Shown one piece after another: positions 1 through 7,005 of a stretch of 64,000 bases of DNA. This stretch comes from Thermohalobaculum sp039815685 (lineage in GTDB: Bacteria; Pseudomonadota; Alphaproteobacteria; Rhodobacterales; Rhodobacteraceae). The notes under the pieces were generated by a model that saw nothing but the letters and a program-made list of their open reading frames with translations, was not told the DNA's origin and ran no database searches. Positions within the stretch are counted from its first letter, which is position 1; every line of letters starts with the position of its first letter. The translations under genes and the position numbers were made by a program. The DNA is taken from positions 13,552-77,551 of the forward strand of contig JBCBYV010000023.1 in assembly GCA_039815685.1 (NCBI GenBank). The letters run 5' to 3'.

Positions 1-1
1 G

Positions 2-46
2 CTGCGCGGCATGGCGCCGAAACCGGACGTTGGCCCGTCACCATGA
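2..46 (+). CDS. C-terminal tail of an upstream gene (partial)
   Basis: An open frame enters the window and stops with TGA at 44-46, overlapping the ATG of the next gene in an ATGA arrangement. The visible residues end LRGMAPKPDVGPSP. The 4-base overlap is the only support for coding; the family cannot be named from 14 residues. Confidence 0.3.
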   Translation: MRGMAPKPDVGPSP

Positions 47-1104
47 GCGAGAATGAACTTCGCCTGGCACTCGACGTCGATCGGCTGGAGGGCCATCTGC
101 GGGGCGCCGTGCCGGGTTTCGCAGGCCCGCTCGCAGTTCGGCAATTCAGTGGCGGGCAGTCGAACCCCACCTATCGGTTGGATGCTGCATCCGGGATCTA
201 TGTTCTCCGGCGAAAGCCACCGGGTGATCTCTTGCCGTCTGCGCATGCGGTGGATCGCGAGTATCGGGTGATGGCGGCGCTCGGGGCTCAGGGCTTACCG
301 GTGCCACCAGTGCTCCACTACTGCGACGATGCTGCCGTTATCGGCGCGCCATTTTACGTGATGCGCTTCGTGCCGGGGCGGGTGCTCTTCGACACTCGGT
401 TGCCGGGGATGACGCCTGCGGAGCGGTGGGCGGTGTGCGCGGCGCTGGTCGACACTCTGGCAGCACTTCACCGCGTGGAAGTCGACGCCGCAGGACTTTC
501 GGATTTTGGACGATCGGGCGGCTATATCGCGCGGCAGGTCGCGCGCTGGTCGAAGCAGTATCGTGCGAGTGCCGGCCCTGAGGCGCCGCCAGGCGCAGGA
601 CCGATCCTGCCGGAGATGGCGCGGCTGATGGACTGGCTGCCAGGTGCCGTCGCGCGGATCCCGGACGAGAAATGCCTCGTTCACGGCGACTACAGGCTCG
701 ACAATGCGATGCTGGCGCCCGATGAGCCACGCGTGGTGGCGGTGCTGGATTGGGAGCTTTCGACGCTCGGCCATCCGCTCGCCGATCTCAGCTACTTTCT
801 GATGACTTGGGCGTTTCCGGCCGATCTGCGCTGGGGACTGGCGGATGCGGATCTTGCAGCGCTCGGCATTCCGGACATGAAGGCGCTGGCGGCGCGCTAT
901 GCGGCTGCGACAGGCCGGGAGGCGATTGCGGATCTCGATCTGCTGATTGCCTACAACGCCTTCCGGCTCGCCGCGATCCTGCAAGGCGTCTATGCACGCG
1001 GGCTCGCGGGCAATGCTGCAGATGAGGCGGCCCTCTCTATGGGCGCCGACGTTCCCCGCCTTGCTCGGATCGCGCTCGATTTCGCCGAGCGTTCCGGTGC
1101 GTGA
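43..1104 (+). CDS. Phosphotransferase family protein (APH fold, ACAD10-like)
   Basis: A 353-residue aminoglycoside-phosphotransferase/choline-kinase fold protein. The Brenner-type catalytic loop is VHGDYRLDNAM (about residues 211-221), followed by the metal-binding AVLDWELSTLGHPLADLSYF segment; the N-terminal nucleotide lobe carries GGQSNPTYRL and YVLRRKP. Members close to the kinase domain of human ACAD10/11 usually sit beside acyl-CoA dehydrogenases and are thought to phosphorylate hydroxyacyl-CoA-type substrates; the substrate is not deducible here. The start overlaps the stop of an upstream frame, so the gene is probably the last of an operon beginning outside the window. The assignment to the phosphotransferase fold is secure, the role is not. 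Confidence 0.85.
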   Translation: MSENELRLALDVDRLEGHLRGAVPGFAGPLAVRQFSGGQSNPTYRLDAASGIYVLRRKPPGDLLPSAHAVDREYRVMAALGAQGLPVPPVLHYCDDAAVIGAPFYVMRFVPGRVLFDTRLPGMTPAERWAVCAALVDTLAALHRVEVDAAGLSDFGRSGGYIARQVARWSKQYRASAGPEAPPGAGPILPEMARLMDWLPGAVARIPDEKCLVHGDYRLDNAMLAPDEPRVVAVLDWELSTLGHPLADLSYFLMTWAFPADLRWGLADADLAALGIPDMKALAARYAAATGREAIADLDLLIAYNAFRLAAILQGVYARGLAGNAADEAALSMGADVPRLARIALDFAERSGA

Positions 1105-1132
1105 GGGGCGCCGTTCAGGCGCCCCCTTAGGT

Positions 1133-2062
1133 TCAGAAGTGGAAGACCGCGTCGGCGATGAAGCGGAAGCCGTAGATCGAGTCGTCGCGGTTGGTCACGT
1201 TGGCCTCCGCCCCGACACCCAGGATCGCATGGTCCGTCAGCCGATAGCGCACGCCCCCGCCGAGGAGGACGAGCGTCCGCGGGTCCGACGCGCCGATATC
1301 CGCGAGGTCGGCGCCAGTCAGGTTGACGAGCCCGAGATCGTTCACGACCGAGTCTCCGCCATCGACGGGCGCGAGCACGTTCGCCTCGAGGAAGGGAAAG
1401 AGGTTGTCCACCACCTCGTAATCGACATGCGCCGAGGCGTGGATGAAGGACCAGTTGTCATCGGAAAGCGCGATCTGGCCGCCGACCGAGGCCTGAACGC
1501 TGATCGGACCGGTCTGATAGAGCGCCGTGACGAACGGATTGATGAAGCCAGCGCCGGTGCCGTTGAGGTCGATATCGCTCCCATCGAGACCGATGACATT
1601 GGTATCGAGATTGCCGATGGGCGCCTGATAGCGCAGCCCGGCGGTCGCGATGACGCCAGCCTCCGGGTCCATGATGAAGGCGTATTTCGCGCCGAAGCCG
1701 AGATCGTTGAAGCCGCCATCGTCCGACAGCACCTCGTCGAAGCCGACATCTGTATAGCCGTCGAGCGTCGCGATGAGGCCGAAGCGTTCGGTGATGGCGG
1801 CGCGCAGCTGCAGACCTGCGGCGAGCACCCTGCCGCCGCCCGAGATGAAGTCGTTCGGGACGTCGTGATACGCTAGGAACGGCTTCGCCTCGGTCGTGAT
1901 ATGCGGCGTCTCGTTGAAGACCGGGTTCAGGAGCGGCGGCACGTAGCGGCTGAACCCGTTGTCTCCGATTGATCCCTCGAGCTTCAGGCCGAAGAAATCC
2001 TCCGCCGATGCTGCATTCGGGGCAAGCGCGGCCGCGAGGGCGCACGCGATCAGCCGTTTCAT
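1133..2062 (-). CDS. Outer-membrane beta-barrel protein
   Basis: A 309-residue exported protein. The ATG at 2062 is chosen because AAGGAG lies nine bases upstream and it opens directly into a signal peptide (MKRLIACALAAALAPNAASA, predicted cut before EDFF). The mature part has alternating hydrophobic residues, many Gly/Asp turns, and ends AVFHF with a C-terminal phenylalanine, the usual outer-membrane barrel signature. It contains no recognisable catalytic motif. It is convergent with the phosphotransferase gene and divergent from mmsA. It is probably a surface barrel of unknown substrate; a transporter or adhesin role cannot be separated from sequence. Confidence 0.75.
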   Translation of the reverse strand: MKRLIACALAAALAPNAASAEDFFGLKLEGSIGDNGFSRYVPPLLNPVFNETPHITTEAKPFLAYHDVPNDFISGGGRVLAAGLQLRAAITERFGLIATLDGYTDVGFDEVLSDDGGFNDLGFGAKYAFIMDPEAGVIATAGLRYQAPIGNLDTNVIGLDGSDIDLNGTGAGFINPFVTALYQTGPISVQASVGGQIALSDDNWSFIHASAHVDYEVVDNLFPFLEANVLAPVDGGDSVVNDLGLVNLTGADLADIGASDPRTLVLLGGGVRYRLTDHAILGVGAEANVTNRDDSIYGFRFIADAVFHF

Positions 2063-2319
2063 CCTACACACTCCTTCTCGCTGAGTTACAGGTCGGACTG
2101 TCAACCTGGCCTGCGCAAAAGAGCGTGATGCGCCGATTATCCCCTTGATCAGCATCAACAGGCGCTCTGGATTGGGGCTTTGTTGCGGTTTTGCCATTCC
2201 GCGAATTTGAGCGAATGGACGGTGATCGGTCGCCACCGCCTTGACCCTGTCGGTTCAAACGGGGGATGGATCGGCACGAGAAGCCGCTCAGAGCGGCAGC
2301 GCGCCGGGAGGACAGGGCA

Positions 2320-3822
2320 ATGACCACGGAACTCACACATTTCATTGGCGGCAAGCACGTTAAGGGCGCGTCGGGCCGCTTTGCCGATGTCTACAATCCG
2401 GCCACGGGCGAGGTTCAGGCAAAGGTGCCGCTGGCGAGCGGGGCGGAGCTGGCGGCGGCGGTCGAGAATGCGAACGCGGCGCAGCCGGCATGGGCTGCGA
2501 CCAACCCGCAGAAGCGAGCGCGTGTGATGATGAAGTTCGTCGATCTCCTGCATGCCAACATGGATCGGCTGGCCGAGAGCATCAGCCGCGAGCACGGCAA
2601 GACGCTGCCTGATGCGAAGGGCGACGTGATCCGGGGGCTCGAGGTTGCGGAGTTCTGCATCGGCGCGCCGCATATGCTGAAGGGTGAGTACACCGAAGGA
2701 GCCGGACCCGGCATCGACATGTACTCGATGCGCCAGCCGATCGGGGTGGCGGCCGGCATCACCCCTTTCAACTTCCCCGCCATGATCCCGATGTGGAAGT
2801 TCTGTCCGGCGCTCGCCTGCGGCAACGCCTTCATCCTTAAGCCGTCGGAGCGGGATCCGTCCTGTCCGCTGCTGCTGGCCGAACTGATGCTGGAGGCGGG
2901 TGCGCCCGCGGGCATCCTCAACGTCGTCAACGGTGACAAGGAGGCCGTGGACGCCATCCTCGACCACGAGGATATCGGCGCTGTGGGCTTCGTCGGCTCC
3001 ACGCCGATTGCGCAGTATGTCTATGCGCGCGGCACGGCCGCCGGAAAGCGCGTGCAGTGCTTCGGCGGAGCGAAGAACCACATGATCGTCATGCCGGACG
3101 CGGATCTCGATCAGGCGGTCGATGCGCTGGTTGGTGCCGGCTATGGGGCGGCGGGCGAGCGCTGCATGGCTGTCTCGGTTGCGGTGCCGGTGGGTGAGGA
3201 GACGGCGGACAAGCTCATCACGAAACTCGCGCCCCGGGTCGAGGCGCTGAAGATCGCGCCCTACACGGCTGGCGACGACGTGGATTTCGGTCCTCTGGTG
3301 ACGGCGGAGGCGCTGACCCGCGTCAAGGGGCTGGTGGATCGCGGGGTCGAGGAGGGCGCGGAGCTGGTTGTCGATGGCCGGGGCTTCTCGATGCAGGGCT
3401 ACGAGAACGGCAATTTCGTGGGCGGCTGTCTCTTCGATCGCGTGACGCCGGAGATGGACATCTACAAGACCGAGATCTTCGGGCCCGTCCTCAGCACCGT
3501 CCGGGCGCAGAGCTACGAGGAGGCAATCGGCCTCGCCATGGACCATGAGTACGGAAACGGGGCGGCGATCTTCACGCGTGACGGGGACACGGCGCGGGAT
3601 TTCGCCAGCCGGATCAATATCGGGATGGTCGGGATCAATGTGCCGATCCCGGTGCCGCTGGCCTACCATACCTTCGGTGGCTGGAAGAAATCGGTCTTCG
3701 GTGATCTCAACCAGCACGGGCCGGATGCGTTCAAGTTCTATACGCGCACCAAGACGGTGACCGCACGCTGGCCCTCGGGCGTGAAAGAGGGCGCGGAGTT
3801 CTCCATCCCCGTCATGAGCTGA
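2320..3822 (+). CDS. mmsA: Methylmalonate-semialdehyde dehydrogenase (CoA-acylating)
   Basis: A 500-residue aldehyde dehydrogenase matching the family length. It converts methylmalonate semialdehyde, or malonate semialdehyde, to propionyl-CoA or acetyl-CoA with NAD+ and CoA, in valine, thymine and inositol breakdown. The NAD-binding turn GFVGSTPI is at residues 223-230 and the catalytic cysteine is C282 in AAGERCMAVS. The segment CFGGAKNH (about 247-254) replaces the ELGGK of ordinary aldehyde dehydrogenases, the hallmark of this CoA-dependent subgroup, which lacks the general-base glutamate. The ATG at 2320 has GGGAGGA ten bases upstream; an in-frame start at 2266 is less likely. It stands alone, with no mmsB or valine-pathway partner visible. 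Confidence 0.95.
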   Translation: MTTELTHFIGGKHVKGASGRFADVYNPATGEVQAKVPLASGAELAAAVENANAAQPAWAATNPQKRARVMMKFVDLLHANMDRLAESISREHGKTLPDAKGDVIRGLEVAEFCIGAPHMLKGEYTEGAGPGIDMYSMRQPIGVAAGITPFNFPAMIPMWKFCPALACGNAFILKPSERDPSCPLLLAELMLEAGAPAGILNVVNGDKEAVDAILDHEDIGAVGFVGSTPIAQYVYARGTAAGKRVQCFGGAKNHMIVMPDADLDQAVDALVGAGYGAAGERCMAVSVAVPVGEETADKLITKLAPRVEALKIAPYTAGDDVDFGPLVTAEALTRVKGLVDRGVEEGAELVVDGRGFSMQGYENGNFVGGCLFDRVTPEMDIYKTEIFGPVLSTVRAQSYEEAIGLAMDHEYGNGAAIFTRDGDTARDFASRINIGMVGINVPIPVPLAYHTFGGWKKSVFGDLNQHGPDAFKFYTRTKTVTARWPSGVKEGAEFSIPVMS

Positions 3823-3838
3823 GGGTCGATCGGCCGGG

Positions 3839-3856
3839 GCGGGCGCTATTGCCCGC
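3839..3856. terminator. Candidate terminator hairpin between convergent genes
   Basis: GCGGGC (3839-3844) pairs with GCCCGC (3851-3856) around a 6-base loop. It lies just after mmsA and overlaps the stop of the convergent gene. There is no clear T-run, so it is only a weak candidate. Confidence 0.35.
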
Positions 3857-4397
3857 CGTTATCTTCGGGCTCGATACGGATCGTCGGGCCGGGGGGCAGG
3901 TGGGGCGCGTACATCTCAGCCGCGTCGTTCAGCAGGAAGTCGTCAAGATAGACCGTGACGCCATCGGCCCGTGTGCCTGCGGCATCGCCCGGCTTCAGGA
4001 GGTCGCGAAGACGGGCGCGCGCGGCGGCGACGCGCTCTGCGGGGTCGGTTGCGCTGGGCGCGTCGCCGATATCCGGGTCGACCGCATCCGCTGCGAAGGT
4101 GATCACCAACGTCTCTCCACCGAGCTCGAAGAAGAGGCGGGTGTCGGCCATGCTGCCGGCGTGAGAGCGCGTGATCTCGGTCACGTCGTAGCCGAGAGTG
4201 ACGGTCCTCTTGATCTGGGAGGACGCGCCGGCGTTCTCCGCCGCCGCGATCTCGGCCGCGCCGGCTTCGGCATCTACGACGGTGAGGCTGACATCCGCGG
4301 CGTCAAACCGGAAAAACAGCGCGTCGTGCTGCGGATCGACCGGGGTCTCCGGCGGTACCAGCAGGAGCAGCATCGTTGAGAAGGCAAGCGACGGCAT
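3846..4397 (-). CDS. Hypothetical exported protein
   Basis: A 183-residue protein that I do not recognise. It begins MPSLAFSTMLLLLVPPETP, a short hydrophobic N-terminus compatible with export, though without a basic residue before the core. The rest is acidic, with a long Ala/Arg-rich stretch (about 120-135) and an Asp-rich C-terminal part containing VTVYLDDFLLND. A purine-rich GGGGAACGAAG precedes the ATG. It is convergent with mmsA and divergent from the YqaA-like gene, whose possible upstream in-frame extension would overlap it. No function can be assigned. Confidence 0.6.
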   Translation of the reverse strand: MPSLAFSTMLLLLVPPETPVDPQHDALFFRFDAADVSLTVVDAEAGAAEIAAAENAGASSQIKRTVTLGYDVTEITRSHAGSMADTRLFFELGGETLVITFAADAVDPDIGDAPSATDPAERVAAARARLRDLLKPGDAAGTRADGVTVYLDDFLLNDAAEMYAPHLPPGPTIRIEPEDNGGQ

Positions 4398-4461
4398 CTT
4401 CGTTCCCCGGGCACGGGCGCTGGTGGCGGAGGAATGGGGTGCGCGGCGGCGGGCGTCAAGC

Positions 4462-4899
4462 GTGGGGACGGACGTGACGACGGCGCTGGCGCTCGCGACG
4501 CTCTTCGCCGTGGCCTTCGGGGCGGCGACGGTGCTGCCCTTTCAGTCCGAGATCGTCTTCGCGGCGCTGCAGGCGGAAGCGGTCGCGCCCGTCTGGCTTC
4601 TGGTGACCGTGGCGTCGGTCGGAAACACGCTCGGCTCGGTCGTGAATTGGTGGATGGGGCTCTATGTCGAGCGCTGGAAAGGCTCGCGCTGGTTCCCGGT
4701 GGGCGAGTGCGCGCTGGGCAAGGCTCAGGCGCTCTGGGCCCGCTACGGCGTCTGGACGCTGCTCCTGAGCTGGGCGCCGTTCGGCGACGGTTTCACGGTC
4801 GTTGCCGGCCTGATGCGTACCCCTTTCTGGCTGTTCCTGGCGTTGGTCGCGATCGCCAAGACCGGCCGCTTCATGCTGCTTGCCTACGCCCTCGCCTGA
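4462..4899 (+). CDS. YqaA-type (DedA/SNARE-associated) inner-membrane protein
   Basis: About 145 residues with three or four hydrophobic segments. LPFQSEIVFAAL near the start, GNTLGSVVNWWMGLYVERW in the middle, a WARYG segment, and a C-terminal GRFMLLAYALA are typical of the small YqaA branch of DedA-related membrane proteins. The start is uncertain: GTG at 4462 or GTG at 4474 would each begin just before the first membrane segment. The open frame continues upstream to 4198, but that part is antisense to the neighbouring gene and has no family resemblance. DedA-type proteins are linked to lipid scrambling and envelope homeostasis; no substrate is known for this branch. Confidence 0.75.
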   Translation: MGTDVTTALALATLFAVAFGAATVLPFQSEIVFAALQAEAVAPVWLLVTVASVGNTLGSVVNWWMGLYVERWKGSRWFPVGECALGKAQALWARYGVWTLLLSWAPFGDGFTVVAGLMRTPFWLFLALVAIAKTGRFMLLAYALA

Positions 4900-5131
4900 G
4901 TCGCTCAAGCTGTGCATGTGATACAGCCCACGGAGCACCCGGCCGATTGGTGGCCTCCATCCCCGGCATGCGCTGGGGTCGCGAAGCGGGATGCGCCAGA
5001 CTATGGGCAGATCGCGAAACCGCGTTGCGATCGCCAGCAACAGACCAGCGCCGTGTTTGAGGCGTCGGCGTCTCATGACCTTGGGCAGCGCCACGATGAC
5101 GCCGCCCAAGATCTGGCGAAGTACCCTTAGT

Positions 5132-5665
5132 TCATGAGGACGGGTTGTAGGGCAGTGACGAGTGATGAAGATTGATCTTCAACGTGCCGTCATCGGCTCT
5201 CACATAACCGAAGGTGTACTCGACCTTGGTCTCCTGGCCGTCAGGACCCGTGAAGAAGTAGTTGCCCATGGCCATCGCCGAGTCGGCGGTTGTGAAGATG
5301 CCATTGTTCTCCCAGCGCACCTTCGTCCAGCCCTTGATGGCGAAGCCGCTGTCTTCCGAACCTGGCGTACCGACGAAGTAGCTCAGCGCCTCGCCAAACT
5401 CCTCGCGGAACTGATCCTCGGCAGCGAGGGTCGGTTTAAACATCACGGTGGTGCTGTCGTAGGCGTAGAGTTGCTCGATGTGCTTGCTTGCCCGCGCCTT
5501 GTAGTCGCCGCCATCGGTGTGGGTTTTGGAGATGGCGACGATGCCTTCGCCCCAGGCTTTCTGCGCGTCGATCACAGTCTGCTCCGAGATGTTGCCGGCA
5601 TGTGCGGTGCCGGCGAGCAGGAGTGCGGCAAGGGTCGCCGATGCGAAGAATGGCCGATTGATCAT
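5132..5665 (-). CDS. Secreted NTF2/SnoaL-like protein
   Basis: A 177-residue protein with a clear signal peptide (MINRPFFASATLAALLLAGT, predicted cut after AHA) and AAAGGACGAG before the ATG. The mature part reads like a cone-shaped NTF2-like fold: an N-terminal helix (VIDAQKAWGEGIVAIS), a middle segment with LYAYDSTTVMFKPT, and C-terminal strands KVEYTFGYVRADDGTLKINLHHSS ending in the usual paired histidines. Proteins of this type in marine bacteria are often carried in databases under the name phosphoribosyl-AMP cyclohydrolase. I see no HisI metal-binding motif, so that name looks wrong. The role is unknown, probably periplasmic small-molecule binding. Confidence 0.65.
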   Translation of the reverse strand: MINRPFFASATLAALLLAGTAHAGNISEQTVIDAQKAWGEGIVAISKTHTDGGDYKARASKHIEQLYAYDSTTVMFKPTLAAEDQFREEFGEALSYFVGTPGSEDSGFAIKGWTKVRWENNGIFTTADSAMAMGNYFFTGPDGQETKVEYTFGYVRADDGTLKINLHHSSLPYNPSS

Positions 5666-6054
5666 GTCTCGTCCTTTGTCCGGGAATTACGGATTCGGTT
5701 CGTGCTGATGCGCTAAGCGGCACAGCTGCTGGAACAGGTAGCGGTACGAAACCTCACGCGTTCGAAGAGTGGGTCGAACATGAGAGAATTCAAAGCCGGG
5801 GCGATGAAGCTTTCTTGACCTGCTGCTGGGGCCGAGACGGACGGCACCGTTCAAGGTCATCCTCGGGTTCGACCCGTGTACTCAGGAAAACTATTTTAGT
5901 TCAGGTTGTTGTCGGCAAACGCGACGGTCGAAGCATGCGAGGCGAGGGAAGCTGGTTGAGACGCCTGCAGTTTCGATGTGGGTCGAACGCGAGCTTCTGG
6001 AGGGAAGTCTGACGCCGAGCGCTTTTCCCGGATGACGGACCGGTTCCCTGCGCG
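5666..6054. other. Non-coding gap with short repeats
   Basis: I see no gene in these 389 bases. They hold an inverted repeat GTTCGA-N8-TCGAAC at 5760-5779, about 95 bases ahead of the leftward exported-protein gene, a related segment near 5968-5986 (TTCGATGTGGGTCGAAC), and one copy of a dispersed palindromic repeat at 5831-5885. Confidence 0.6.
5831..5885 (+). repeat. REP-like palindromic repeat, copy 1
   Basis: The core GGTCATCCTCGGGTTCGACC is partly palindromic and resembles the short TCATCC...GGGTNNGACCC repeats scattered between genes in many alphaproteobacteria. The 25 bases ahead of the core also match copy 2 at 6851-6907, so the repeated unit is longer than the palindrome. Confidence 0.6.
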
Positions 6055-6699
6055 TCAGCGGTGCCAGGCGATGTAGGATTTGGGGAAAATGGCAAGACGC
6101 TCGGTCCAGATGGTGGCTTCCGGAAAGAGGGTCTCGATTTCCCGACGCTTCAGGACCGTGGTGCCGTCGATCATCTCGGTCCAGGCGGGGAGTTTCCGGC
6201 GCCACCGGTCCTTGAGCCAGCGGCGGAGCGCCTCCGGATAGAACCACCAGAAGGGCATGCCGGTATGGGCCTCGACGGGGAACCAGATCGAGGGGGTCTG
6301 GATCCAGTAGCGGGGGGCCAGGCGGCGGGCTTCGCGGGCCAGAGCGGCACGGGCCTCGACGTCGCCGACATGCTCGATCACGCTGTTCGAGAAGGCGAGA
6401 TCGAAGCTTCGGTCTTGGTAATGGGCCAGGTTGCAGGCGTCGCCCTCTTCCAGCGTGATGCGGTGGGTGCCGACCTCAAGCGGTGTGACGACGATACCCG
6501 GCAGGTTGACGATGGTGATGTCCAGCGGGCCGGGGATGGGCGCCCAGCTTTCGGGCTGGCCGCCCAAGTCGATGATGCGCATGCCGGGGCTCGGCGCCAT
6601 AAGCTCGATGAAGCGGCGGGCGCGTTTGGCGCGCTGATGGGCCGAGAAGCGGAAGAGGACAGCCTGGAAGGCGCGGAACGGTAGATAGCGTAGCGACAT
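6055..6699 (-). CDS. Class I SAM-dependent methyltransferase
   Basis: About 214 residues in a Rossmann methyltransferase fold. Motif I is degenerate (MRIIDLGGQPESWAP, about residues 40-54 from the chosen start), the acidic motif II/III region is ITLEEGDACNL, and motif IV is FDLAFSNSVIEHVGD, which is the most telling signature. The C-terminal part has the substrate-side features of type 11/12 enzymes, including a PSIWFPVEAHTGMPFWWFYP segment seen in glycan or lipid-linked sugar methyltransferases. The ATG at 6699 begins MSLRYLPFRAF, with GAGGA immediately upstream; a start at 6750 is also open. It stands alone, so the substrate is unknown. Confidence 0.8.
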   Translation of the reverse strand: MSLRYLPFRAFQAVLFRFSAHQRAKRARRFIELMAPSPGMRIIDLGGQPESWAPIPGPLDITIVNLPGIVVTPLEVGTHRITLEEGDACNLAHYQDRSFDLAFSNSVIEHVGDVEARAALAREARRLAPRYWIQTPSIWFPVEAHTGMPFWWFYPEALRRWLKDRWRRKLPAWTEMIDGTTVLKRREIETLFPEATIWTERLAIFPKSYIAWHR

Positions 6700-6850
6700 A
6701 TCCTCGGCCCCCAAGCCCACGGCGCCAGTCCCCTCGGCCCCGTCCAGCACTGCTCCTGGTCGGGATGAGCCGCCGGACTATCCCCCGGACTCAGCGAGCA
6801 TGCTGTGACACATGGCACGTAAAGACAGGGTTGGAACAGCCCAGACGTTG

Positions 6851-6907
6851 GACCGAGCCGGAAGGCGTCGTTCGAGGTCATCCCCGGGCCCGACCCTGGG
6901 ACCCAGA
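6851..6907 (+). repeat. REP-like palindromic repeat, copy 2
   Basis: GGTCATCCCCGGGCCCGACC, preceded by GACCGAGCCGGAAGGCGTCG, matches the copy at 5831-5885 over more than 50 bases with scattered substitutions. Confidence 0.6.
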
Positions 6908-6940
6908 GGACCGATGCAGCTCAGGCGTCTGAGCTTAAGC

Positions 6941-6975
6941 GGGATCGCCGGACCGAGCCCGACAATGACGATACT
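6941..6975 (-). repeat. REP-like fragment, inverted
   Basis: GGGATCGCCGGACCGAGCCC followed by GACAATGACGA resembles the reverse complement of the core in the two copies nearby. It is degenerate, and may form a pair with copy 2, as REP elements often do. Confidence 0.4.
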
Positions 6976-7005
6976 GGGCGCCTTGGCCGAACCATTGGTG
7001 CGGTC

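Larger units (their letters stand above)
6700..7005. other. Non-coding gap with two REP-like segments
   Basis: I see no gene here unless the methyltransferase starts at 6750. The gap holds REP-like copy 2 (6851-6907) and an inverted fragment of the same type (6941-6975). Confidence 0.5.

Noticed and set aside
2155..3717. Long open minus-strand frame opposite mmsA (similar frames oppose manC, waaA, lpxK, soxB and soxC)
   Set aside because: High GC content creates long stop-free antisense frames. Their translations are Arg/His/Pro-rich without family motifs, and each lies opposite a gene with full motifs.
4434..5060. Alternative plus-strand gene starting at the ATG at 4434 after GGAGGA
   Set aside because: Its translation is Arg/Gly-rich, without membrane segments or family features, while the frame from 4462 encodes a recognisable YqaA-type membrane protein.
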